From: JBEKCD01 sp050015055
Lineage (GTDB): Archaea > Thermoproteota > Bathyarchaeia > Bathyarchaeales > Bathycorpusculaceae
Reading direction: 5' to 3'
NCBI GenBank assembly: GCA_050015055.1
Contig: JBEKCD010000001.1
Coordinates: forward strand, 180,662-244,661
DNA length: 64,000 nt
Below are positions 8,963 to 16,410 of the stretch, one piece after another. The translations under genes were made by a program, and so were the position numbers. The notes under the pieces are model-generated. The model worked only from the letters and a program-made list of their open reading frames with translations, was not told the origin of the DNA and did no database searches. Each line of letters begins with the position of its first letter. Position 1 is the stretch's first letter.

Positions 8963-9051
8963 AAATTGAATGAGGGAAATGGTGGTAAGTTTTTCTCCCT
9001 TCTCCTTTCTCCCCTCGTGAGTAAAGCTACCATCTTCCCTCATCTCAATTT
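8963..9051 (+). ncRNA. Long hairpin, possible small RNA
   Basis: Bases 8963-8983 and 9029-9051 form a 21/23-base inverted repeat (core ATGAGGGAA with TTCCCTCAT) interrupted only by two single-base bulges, with a 45-base pyrimidine-rich loop. A TATA-like CTTAAAAG lies about 25-30 bases upstream, where an archaeal promoter would start transcription at the hairpin base. No open frame spans it. A small RNA is inferred; a strong terminator or part of a mobile element is the alternative. Confidence 0.35.
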
Positions 9052-9164
9052 AAAGGAACTTTTGGGGGTTCTGTTAACTTGACGGGTGATGCTCTCCCTG
9101 TTGACAGTTTGGTGATAGCTCGTGTTTTTGTGTTATTCTTTTTGTGTTATTCAAATCGAAATTC

Positions 9165-9183
9165 TTAAGTTGATACAACTTAA
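9165..9183. promoter_or_regulatory. Perfect palindrome upstream of zinc-ribbon gene
   Basis: TTAAGTTG-ATA-CAACTTAA is a perfect 8+8 inverted repeat 44 bases before the likely start of the zinc-ribbon gene, next to TTAAATATG which could act as a TATA box. It looks like a dimeric repressor site. Confidence 0.4.
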
Positions 9184-9226
9184 ATATGCTAGACTGCTAA
9201 CCTATTCTTCGATACTCTGGTCAGTG

Positions 9227-9436
9227 ATGCGTATGACAAAATGTCCAAAATGCGAAACTGAGATGGAACTTAAAGGGCAGCTAGCCAACGACTCTAGGCA
9301 ACCAGACTTCGTAACAGACTTTTATCAATGCCCAAAATGCAAGAATATTGAAATGCAAAAAGTTGTCGTCGAGCGTAGACGCACTTTAGGTGGCAGAACA
9401 CTTCCCAAGGAGCATTGGGCACCATCTAAAGGATAG
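9227..9436 (+). CDS. Small zinc-ribbon protein
   Basis: The frame is open further upstream, but ATG 9227 (or 9233) is the sensible start, giving about 69 residues. Two CPKC knuckles (KCPKCETEME and QCPKCKNIEM) about 30 residues apart form a zinc ribbon, followed by a basic stretch VVVERRRTLGGRTLP. Function unknown; such ribbons bind nucleic acid or protein. Preceded by a palindromic putative operator. Confidence 0.6.
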   Translation: MRMTKCPKCETEMELKGQLANDSRQPDFVTDFYQCPKCKNIEMQKVVVERRRTLGGRTLPKEHWAPSKG

Positions 9437-9478
9437 CTCCCCCCTCTTTTTTTTGATTTACTTCGTCGTTTTTCTGCT

Positions 9479-9752
9479 CGCATCTTGAATAAGGGTTAAC
9501 CATCTGTTCTTTCCTTTGATTTCTATTCCACAAGCTTCGCTAGGTGGTTTCCCATCTAGTCCTTCATGCCCTCCAATATAGTTGTAAGAAAATCTGATAG
9601 CCCGTGAGGATTGGTGTTTCTTTCGTCTTTAAGCCTCTCATAACCTTCTCTCTGTCTCTCACTTCTCCGTTCATACGTTCCATTTTGTTACTGTTCATAT
9701 CGCCTTGGAGTCTGATGCGTCGTGTATGTTGGGCTTGAGAAAAAACTCCGTC
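9479..9752 (-). pseudogene. Decayed C-terminal fragment of the IS6-like transposase
   Basis: Runs parallel to 7090-7350 at DNA level: shared words include ATTCCACAAGC, TCTAGTCCTTCATGCCCTC and CGTTCCATTTTGTTA. It corresponds to the last 90 or so residues of the intact transposase, with indels (near the AATCTGATAG word) that break the frame. The copy ends near 9752, where unrelated DNA begins. Confidence 0.75.
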
Positions 9753-9832
9753 ACCTGCGGCAAGACTTCACAGAACCGCCGCGAAACTGAAAGATAAATA
9801 TTCCTTGTGCATATTCTCTACTGGGAAAACCA

Positions 9833-11080
9833 TTGTCAGAAACGCCGAGATTCTCTTCAAAGGACATCAAGGGCTGGCTTGAACGCGAAACCGGATCCGT
9901 CTTCATTCCCGTTCACACGAAAGCTCAAAAGTTAATCGATGAAATGCGTCGAACGTTGGAGAGTCTCTCCGAGGTTTCTAAGATGCTCATGGATAACAGT
10001 GCCAAAGAGATTGAAAAAAGAAACATGAAGATCTATCGAAGAGCCAGAGCATTGAACAGGTTGGCTCGACTGTTTTACGAACGGATGCGCCAACTCAAGG
10101 TTCCGGAAAAGGTTTCGTACGACAGTTTCAGCGAATTCCTCCAGGAACTGCAAAAAGCGTTTACGGTAACCGATGTTGACATTAGGAACTGGTTTCCGAG
10201 AATTTCGCCGTTCTTCATTCTCGACCGGCGAAGGTTTCAAGCTATTTTTGAGAGAGCGAAAGAGTCGCTGAAGGACCTTCAGAATTTTCTGGCAAGAGAA
10301 TACGTGAAGACGAAGACTCTAGAAGAGACATTCCAGCTCATCGACAAACTGTTCGATCTTGAGCAGCAGCTGAAGAATCTTGACGATCGGATGGCAAAGA
10401 CTGGAAACGACAAGGCCTGCATCGAAAAAGAAATAGCTGAGGCACAGCAGAAAATGGCTGAATTGAGAAGCCGTGGAAGCATCGGCCAGCTGCATCAGAC
10501 TGGGACAGAGATAGATTCTTTGAGCATGGATGTGAAGCACAGCTTACAACACCTTCAAAAACCCTTCATAAAGCTTCAATCACTCGCAACGCACGGAGGA
10601 GGAAGTGGTCTAACACCGGAAGAACTCGGCAAACTCTACCAGTATCTGGAAAATCCGTTCGAGGCCTTCTCCACAGAGTCTCCTGGGCATCCGCTGCTGA
10701 GACAGATACTTCTTAAGCTGGATCGTTCCATCTCTGAGGGGAAACTGAAGCTGAAACCGGAGAAAATACGAAAAGCGGAACAGACCATAGACAGCATCGT
10801 CAACAGAAACTCTCTAGCAGATCTCCATCAAAAGAGCAGGGACGCAATGACGCGCAAAACTCAGCTTTCAACGTCAGAAGAAGTAACAGTGATGCAGGAG
10901 AACCTGTCAAAAATCCAAGCCCACGTCGGGGATCTGACAAGAAAAAGAGGAGTGGTCGAGACAGAGGAAGCTTCCATCAAAAGAGCACGAGAGGAGACAT
11001 CGGAGAAGATCCATAGTCACAAGGCCGAGATAGAGAAGAACATTTTCAGCTTCCTGAACAAAACCGTCAGAATTGAATAG
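9833..11080 (+). CDS. Coiled-coil protein paired with PPP phosphatase
   Basis: A 415-residue, highly charged and largely helical protein from TTG 9833. Long coiled-coil stretches are visible at about residues 155-230 and 330-405 (heptads of Leu with Lys/Glu). A Gly-rich break (THGGGSGLTPEELGKLYQYL) separates them. There is no signal or membrane helix. It lies 14 bases upstream of a PPP-family phosphatase, so it is probably its partner, scaffold or substrate. No known family is recognised. Confidence 0.75.
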   Translation: MSETPRFSSKDIKGWLERETGSVFIPVHTKAQKLIDEMRRTLESLSEVSKMLMDNSAKEIEKRNMKIYRRARALNRLARLFYERMRQLKVPEKVSYDSFSEFLQELQKAFTVTDVDIRNWFPRISPFFILDRRRFQAIFERAKESLKDLQNFLAREYVKTKTLEETFQLIDKLFDLEQQLKNLDDRMAKTGNDKACIEKEIAEAQQKMAELRSRGSIGQLHQTGTEIDSLSMDVKHSLQHLQKPFIKLQSLATHGGGSGLTPEELGKLYQYLENPFEAFSTESPGHPLLRQILLKLDRSISEGKLKLKPEKIRKAEQTIDSIVNRNSLADLHQKSRDAMTRKTQLSTSEEVTVMQENLSKIQAHVGDLTRKRGVVETEEASIKRAREETSEKIHSHKAEIEKNIFSFLNKTVRIE

Positions 11081-11094
11081 GCTGAGATTGATTC

Positions 11095-12024
11095 TTGCCG
11101 ACTGTCCTTTCACGAATCGTCAAAGAAGCCCTGGAAATTCACACCGCAGAATTCGTCAAGACAGTCGAACAAGTTGCTGCGCTACTCAAAGAAGAAGGCG
11201 GAAAAGTCGGGAATCTCCATATCAAAGGCAGACTCGTAGAGATTGAGCCGACAGGCGAGGCTTTGGTCGTCGGCGACTTGCACGGAGACCTTGAGAGTCT
11301 CATCGAAATCCTGCAGCAGAGCAACATTCTGGACAGAATGGAGAAGTCTTCCGAATCAATCCTCATCTTTTTAGGAGACTACGGTGACCGAGGAGTATAT
11401 CCTGCGGAAACCTATTACCTGGTGTTACAGTTGAAGCTGCTCCATCCCGAGCAGGTTGTCCTGATGCGTGGAAACCATGAGGGCCCCGAAGATCTCATGC
11501 CGTCCCCACACGACCTGCCAAAGCAGTTTCAGGCAAAATTTGGGAAGAAATGGACAGAAGCGTACGCAAATATTCGTGGACTGTTTCCGCACCTCTACAA
11601 TGCGCTGCTCGTTGAGGAACGATACTTGATGGTGCACGGCGGATTGCCGAAGGAGTCGAGCACGGTTGAGGACCTGGCCTTCGCACACATTCTGCACCCT
11701 GAACGTTCTCTGCTGGAGGAGATTCTATGGAGCGACCCAGACGAAGCCGTTGAAGAAACGATGACGTCGTCCAGAGGCGCAGGAAATCTATTCGGCAAGA
11801 ACGTAACCAGAAGGACGCTGGCGAAGTTGAGGGTGAAGATTCTCATAAGAGGACACGAACCGTGCGAGGATGGCTTCAAGATTAGCCACAACGGCAGAGT
11901 TTTGACCCTGTTTTCACGAAAGGGGCCTCCATACTTCAATGCTTACGGAGCCTACTTGGACATGAAGCTCGACAAAGAGTTTGAGGATGCCAATGAGCTG
12001 ATCCCGTACATTCACAAATTCTAG
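11095..12024 (+). CDS. PPP-family serine/threonine protein phosphatase
   Basis: A metal-dependent phosphoprotein phosphatase of the PP1/PP2A/diadenosine-tetraphosphatase superfamily, 309 residues. Signature motifs: GDLHGD (60-65), GDYGDRG (94-100), RGNHE (125-129), VHGG (near 180) and RGHEP (near 253), giving all the metal and phosphate ligands. The first 45 residues are an extra helical segment. Start TTG at 11095, 14 bases after the coiled-coil gene. Substrate unknown; a phosphoprotein is more likely than a dinucleotide given the partner. Confidence 0.9.
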   Translation: MPTVLSRIVKEALEIHTAEFVKTVEQVAALLKEEGGKVGNLHIKGRLVEIEPTGEALVVGDLHGDLESLIEILQQSNILDRMEKSSESILIFLGDYGDRGVYPAETYYLVLQLKLLHPEQVVLMRGNHEGPEDLMPSPHDLPKQFQAKFGKKWTEAYANIRGLFPHLYNALLVEERYLMVHGGLPKESSTVEDLAFAHILHPERSLLEEILWSDPDEAVEETMTSSRGAGNLFGKNVTRRTLAKLRVKILIRGHEPCEDGFKISHNGRVLTLFSRKGPPYFNAYGAYLDMKLDKEFEDANELIPYIHKF

Positions 12025-12103
12025 GGGCACACTCGTTCACGGAAACTTTAAGAAGACAGCCAAGTAGCATCTTTCAAAGACGCAGCCTACGGAAGGATCG
12101 CTT

Positions 12104-12982
12104 TTGAAAATTGGAATCGCGACAAGGAACCCAAACTCCTACAGTTCAGCCCAACTCCAAGAAGCCCTAGGCAAACGCGCTATTCCGTACGCGTGTTTCA
12201 GCTTTCCACAAATCTTGGCTCGCGTGGGATACAAGCCCCCCGTAGAATCCGGAAACCTCAAACTCAGCGAAGAGCTGGACTGCTTGATTATCCGTCCGAT
12301 TGGAAAGGGGTCGCTCGAGGAGTTGGTGTTCCGGATGGACGTTCTGTATAGGCTTCGACGTTTAGGGCTGTACGTGATAAACCCGCCAGAAGCCATTGAA
12401 CACTGTGTTGACAAGTACGACATTCTTGCCATCATAGAGGAAAACGGTCTGCCCGTCCCACGGACAGCGGTGACTGAAAACACTGATGAAGCGCTAAAGG
12501 CTTTTGATGAGCTCGGCGGGGATGTCGTTGTTAAGCCCGTATTCGGCTCTAGGGGTGTTGGAGCGACAAGAATCAATGATCGCGAAGTCGCTTTCACGGT
12601 TTTTACGGCGATAAGGTTCTCTCACGGAGTGATTTATCTCCAGGAATTTGTGCATCACGGTTTTTCCGACATACGAGCCTTCGTCGTGGGCAACCGAGTC
12701 GTAGCCGCCATGAGACGTGTTGCACAAGATTGGAAAACCAACTACAGCCAAGGAGCCCGCCCAACAGCGATAAGCCTTGACAAACAGCTTGAAGAAATGG
12801 CAGTCAAGTCAGCTGACCTTGTAGAGTGCAAGATAGCAGGCGTAGACATACTCGAAAGCCCAAAAGGACCAGTCGTTGTCGAAGTAAACAGCCAACCAGG
12901 ATGGAGAGGCTTGCAATCAGTCACTCGCGTCAAGATTGCCGATGAGATTCTGGATTTCGTCTTCTCTGAACTAAAGGAGTGA
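12104..12982 (+). CDS. mptN: RimK/MptN-type ATP-grasp glutamate ligase
   Basis: A 292-residue ATP-grasp ligase starting at TTG 12104. Motifs: MKIGIATRN start, VDKYDILAIIEENGLPVPRT, VVKPVFGSRGVG (ATP-binding loop), YLQEFVHH, DIRAFVVGN, and the metal site VVEVNSQPGW. These ligases add L-glutamate to tetrahydromethanopterin (MptN), F420 (CofF), ribosomal S6 or LysW. The genome uses methanopterin-type carriers (fwdA, mch), so MptN is the best guess; the exact substrate cannot be read from sequence. Its stop overlaps the fdhD GTG. Confidence 0.8.
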   Translation: MKIGIATRNPNSYSSAQLQEALGKRAIPYACFSFPQILARVGYKPPVESGNLKLSEELDCLIIRPIGKGSLEELVFRMDVLYRLRRLGLYVINPPEAIEHCVDKYDILAIIEENGLPVPRTAVTENTDEALKAFDELGGDVVVKPVFGSRGVGATRINDREVAFTVFTAIRFSHGVIYLQEFVHHGFSDIRAFVVGNRVVAAMRRVAQDWKTNYSQGARPTAISLDKQLEEMAVKSADLVECKIAGVDILESPKGPVVVEVNSQPGWRGLQSVTRVKIADEILDFVFSELKE

Positions 12983-13773
12983 CCCCCCTGTCCAAGGTTA
13001 ACATCACCAGAGTTGACGTTTCAACCAGAAAGGCCGAGAAGACTACAGACTACGTGGCCGAAGAAAAGCCCCTCCACATATTCCTGAATCGAACTCGATA
13101 TGTCACAATTTTCTGTTCACCATCAAACTTAAAGGAGCTGGCTGTTGGGCACGTTATTTCCGAAGGAATAGTCAAGTCGATAGAGGAGATTGAACGAATA
13201 GACCTGAAAGAAGAGGAAGGAGTCTGTAGAATTAATCTGAAACCTGACGTCAAGATTGACGAGAGGCTGAAACTGTCGCAGCATTTCTCTCGCGTTATCT
13301 TCTCAGCCTGTGGAAGCAATTCACCTTATCAGCCAAGTTTGGGGCTTAGCAAGATACAGTCGGACTTGAAGGTCAAAGCTGAAATAGTCTCGAATTGCGT
13401 CAATCGCCTAAACTTCATCGCAGAGACATTCAGGAAGACCGGAGGCGTGCACGTTGCCGCGATATATGGGAGCGAGGGAACACTTGCGACGTTCGCAGAG
13501 GACGTTGGACGCCACAACGCTGTCGACAAAGTGATCGGTTCATGCATCATGAAGGAGATTGATCTTCACAATTGCTTCCTTACCTTGAGTGGACGTCTGA
13601 CCGGCGATATTGTCCTCAAAGCTGCAAAAACTGGTCTGCCGATAGTGGCTTCTTTAGCTGCTGCTATAGACTCTGGCATTGCCATCGCCAAAGATGTAGA
13701 GCTTACGTTAGTTGGGTTCGTTCGAGGGAGACGGATGAACATCTACAGTTTTCCCGAGAGAATTCTCGCGTAA
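12979..13773 (+). CDS. fdhD: FdhD, formate dehydrogenase sulfurtransferase
   Basis: FdhD hands sulfur to the molybdenum/tungsten bis-pterin cofactor of formate dehydrogenases and probably related enzymes. The 264 residues carry the family blocks ELAVGHVISEGIV, FSACGSNSP, TGGVHVAAI, EDVGRHNAVDKVIG, SGRLTGDIVLKA and LVGFVRGRRMNIYS. The catalytic loop has one Cys (ACGSN) rather than the CxxC of E. coli. The GTG start overlaps the preceding stop (GTGA). The 3' end overlaps the convergent AIR-synthase-like gene by 31 bases. The formylmethanofuran dehydrogenase nearby may be a client. Confidence 0.92.
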   Translation: MTPLSKVNITRVDVSTRKAEKTTDYVAEEKPLHIFLNRTRYVTIFCSPSNLKELAVGHVISEGIVKSIEEIERIDLKEEEGVCRINLKPDVKIDERLKLSQHFSRVIFSACGSNSPYQPSLGLSKIQSDLKVKAEIVSNCVNRLNFIAETFRKTGGVHVAAIYGSEGTLATFAEDVGRHNAVDKVIGSCIMKEIDLHNCFLTLSGRLTGDIVLKAAKTGLPIVASLAAAIDSGIAIAKDVELTLVGFVRGRRMNIYSFPERILA

Positions 13774-14744
13774 GGATCATCTGCATCTTCTGGGAAAGGC
13801 GTTTCTTTGCTGTCTCTCACCAGAATGCGTTGTTTATCTTCTGTAAAAATGCCCAGGACGTTTGCTTGAATCTTGTTTTGACGCATGAGTGCCTCGACTT
13901 TTTCTTTTGCTTCTGGACTAACGCTGACCAGGATAGTTCCGGTGGATGACATGGACAACAATTGCTGATCTGACAATTGGAAGTGTTTCTGCAAGGTTTT
14001 TGCCTCTTTGCAGATTGGAATGCTGTGAAAGTTTATTCTGAAACCGACTCTGGAAGCTTTAGCCATCTCATTCAATGCTGCCGTTAGACCTCCTTCAGTG
14101 GCATCGTGCATGGCGTGAGTGCCGCCGGTTTCAGCGAGCAGCAGTGCTTCTCTCACGCAGCTCTGCATCGGCACAAGTTCTGATAGCTTTTGGGTTTGTT
14201 TGAGTCCCAGAATTCTCTTTGCTGCTGCCTCGCGGCTCAAGGCAAAGTTAACGGCAGTTTCCAAGCCTATGGATTTCGTGCATAAAATGTAGTCTCCGGG
14301 TTTAGCGTCACCAGGTGTTATGAGTTTTCTTCTATCAATCGTTCCGTAGGCTGTGCAGACTCCAATCGGAGTTGACAGTCCATGATAGGTGCCGGTGTGA
14401 CCTGTCACAATGGCCATTTGAAGCTCATCAGTGGCCCGACAGACTTGCTGCATGATGTTTTGGAAGGCTTGAGGCTTCGTTGACGGTGGACCGAGGAGGT
14501 TGATGGTACAGAATTCTGGTTTTGCCCCGAACAGTGCAACGTCAGAAGCAGCATAGTGAACTAATAGCCATCCAAACCATTCTTCTGGAGCGCCGATGCA
14601 TGGATCGGTTGAGACAACGATGTATTTGCTACCCATCAAATGTACGCCTGAATCGTAACCCGGCATGGGCGGAATAACCACTCGCGGGTCCTTTCTTATG
14701 CAGCCAAGGAGTTTCTGCAGCTCTGCAATTGTGAGTTTTCCCAT
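13743..14744 (-). CDS. AIR synthase/HypE-related protein
   Basis: A 333-residue member of the PurM/HypE/ThiL/SelD superfamily (ATP-binding PurM fold). Visible: YDSGVHLMG and VVSTDPCIG near the N-terminus, YAASDVALFGAKP (dimer/ATP strand), HTGTYHG, then in the C-terminal domain GTHAMHDATEGGLTAALNEM, typical of this group. Archaeal members are common orphan enzymes; HypE-like dehydration or a kinase role are both possible. There are no hydrogenase genes nearby. The first domain is complete. Confidence 0.75.
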   Translation of the reverse strand: MGKLTIAELQKLLGCIRKDPRVVIPPMPGYDSGVHLMGSKYIVVSTDPCIGAPEEWFGWLLVHYAASDVALFGAKPEFCTINLLGPPSTKPQAFQNIMQQVCRATDELQMAIVTGHTGTYHGLSTPIGVCTAYGTIDRRKLITPGDAKPGDYILCTKSIGLETAVNFALSREAAAKRILGLKQTQKLSELVPMQSCVREALLLAETGGTHAMHDATEGGLTAALNEMAKASRVGFRINFHSIPICKEAKTLQKHFQLSDQQLLSMSSTGTILVSVSPEAKEKVEALMRQNKIQANVLGIFTEDKQRILVRDSKETPFPEDADDPYARILSGKL

Positions 14745-14822
14745 TTTGCCTTCAAACCTGTATTTATTTATCTACTATTCTACCAATTGTAGAATTTAGT
14801 CGACTTTCCTGTCCCTGTGTTG

Positions 14823-15353
14823 TCACATATACAATTTTAAAGCCTTGCTCTTTTGCAGTAGGAAAATTATGAATCCGCTGATCACCATCTCGGGTATGAG
14901 GTAGCTTGCATTATATATGGCCGAGTATGCTATGGGGCTCATTCCCGCTGGTGCGAACGAGGCGAAGAAAACCACGCCAGAAATGAAGTGCATCACAAAA
15001 CGACCAGTTATACCTACGACCACGCCAACAACAGGACGAGTCTTGAAGAAGCCTGCGAGTCCGAGAGCACCGAAAGCCAGCGGATAGTCCAGTAGCACCT
15101 GAACCGGATAATATATGAACGGCATCAAAGCCAACTCAACCAAACCGAAGACCGCTCCTGCGAACAGACCCAGTCTTGGTCCTCTTCTGAGAGCCAACCA
15201 AAGGATTGGGACCATCGACCCTGCGGTTATGGAACCTCCTTGGGGAAACGTGTAGACGGTTATGAAGCTTAACGCAGTGGCCATAGCCACGAACACTACA
15301 ATTTCTGCTAACAGCCTTGTTGAAAACCTAGTCCCATTTTCTTTCTTGTCCAT
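14823..15353 (-). CDS. thiT: Thiamine ECF transporter S component ThiT
   Basis: Substrate-binding membrane subunit for thiamine uptake, about 176 residues with six helices. Family blocks: the first helix VVFVAMATALSFITVY, QGGSITAGSMVPILWLALRRG, FIYYPVQVLLDYPLAFGALG and SAIYNASYLIPE. The frame is open up to 15392, but the region beyond 15353 is TPP riboswitch RNA, so ATG 15353 (KIMDKKENG) is the start, with GGAGG in the riboswitch tail as ribosome site. Shared EcfA/EcfT subunits are not in the window. Confidence 0.9.
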   Translation of the reverse strand: MDKKENGTRFSTRLLAEIVVFVAMATALSFITVYTFPQGGSITAGSMVPILWLALRRGPRLGLFAGAVFGLVELALMPFIYYPVQVLLDYPLAFGALGLAGFFKTRPVVGVVVGITGRFVMHFISGVVFFASFAPAGMSPIAYSAIYNASYLIPEMVISGFIIFLLQKSKALKLYM

Positions 15354-15357
15354 TATT

Positions 15358-15450
15358 TTCCCTCCGCCAGCATTATCTGGGTCAGGTTCCAAGGGTCGAC
15401 GATGTTCAACCGTCCTCTCAGCCGGGTCACGTTCCCAGCTCCCCTAAACC
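15358..15450 (-). promoter_or_regulatory. TPP riboswitch (THI element) controlling thiT
   Basis: On the minus strand the leader reads GGGGAGC, then GGCTGAGAGG, then ACCCTTGGAACCTGA, then CCAGATAATGCTGGCGGAGG. These are the conserved sensor-helix and pyrophosphate-helix blocks of the TPP aptamer in the right order and spacing, with the P5 stem kept by base-pair changes. GGAGGGA at the 3' end is both the last aptamer segment and the likely thiT ribosome site, so ligand binding probably blocks translation. Confidence 0.93.
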
Positions 15451-15624
15451 TTTGGAGGACAATTGCTATTCATCGGTATAAAAGCGTTCTGTGTGACACC
15501 CTGTATTTCTACGGGTTCTCTTTTGCATTGAGCTGCTTTCTCCTCATCATATCTTTCAACGCTAGGCTTAAACTTTGATCCAAACCCAATTTTGTGACGA
15601 CCACGGAGAACGACGCATAGCGCG

Positions 15625-15849
15625 CTAATGCTTTCTCCAATTCTCAAAAATTGCCCGCCAAAACTCGACTGTGAACACTACTCTGGCAATCCCCATCAGT
15701 ACTCCAAGGAACATCATCACTACAGCAAAAACCAGAAGCCTTGTGTCATAAGTGGTAAAATATACGTAAAAAGCAAAGATAGAACCCACAATCAGTCCGA
15801 TGAACGCAATAAACAGGAGGTAGTCTCTGTACGCTCGTTCCAGACTCAA
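15625..15849 (-). CDS. Small two-helix membrane protein
   Basis: A 74-residue frame from TTG 15849. Two helices (DYLLFIAFIGLIVGSIFAFY and LLVFAVVMMFLGVLMGIARV) with short charged ends (MSLERAYR, FENWRKH). No family recognised. Stand-alone, about 180 bases upstream of the riboswitch on the same strand. Confidence 0.5.
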   Translation of the reverse strand: MSLERAYRDYLLFIAFIGLIVGSIFAFYVYFTTYDTRLLVFAVVMMFLGVLMGIARVVFTVEFWRAIFENWRKH

Positions 15850-16074
15850 TTCAAACCCCGTCGCGCCTTTATCGTTCCTGCTTCATTAACGAGGAGTTAT
15901 ATCTGCATTCAACTGTTCTAAAAGTGTTGCTACTCACGTAATTTGGCTTGCGCTCCAACCAACGCGCGGTAGGCTATTTCTGTGCTTTGCAGTTTATCTG
16001 TGTGCACGCGCTTGCCAGACTAGGTCATTCTGTCTTTGTACCAACGCCACGCTGCGTACAATCCCTGACTCATA

Positions 16075-16202
16075 CATTGAAAATTACATCTGACATTACA
16101 AATAAACGGGCCGAGTCCACTCTGAACAGCCTTTCAGCCCGTTTTTCTCCATGGTTTGTTACATTTACAGATTACATCTGACATTACAAGTGAAAAAGGG
16201 GA
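16075..16202 (+). repeat. Composite intergenic repeat, copy 1
   Basis: Two direct units carrying TTACATCTGACATTACAA (about 16084-16101 and 16172-16189) flank a hairpin with stem CGGGC/GCCCG followed by T5. In the right unit TTACA recurs at 13- and 12-base spacing. The right unit ends AAGTGAAAAAGGGG. The same architecture occurs at 24062, 37167 and 50580. A (GC)4 tract follows at 16212. Confidence 0.75.
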
Positions 16203-16410
16203 GCGCCCCCACGCGCGCGGAAACATCGAGACATTGCTGGTATACGAGCATATGGCACTAAGTCCTCTTTTCCCTACGCGGACGCAGAGCTAGCGGCAGA
16301 AAACTACGCCAAAGTTTCTACCTAGAGTCGCGTCCAGAAGGCTTTTTATACGGTATATTTACTTTTCCTAGACATAATCCAAAACTTACGTCAGGACGCG
16401 ACGAGTAAAG

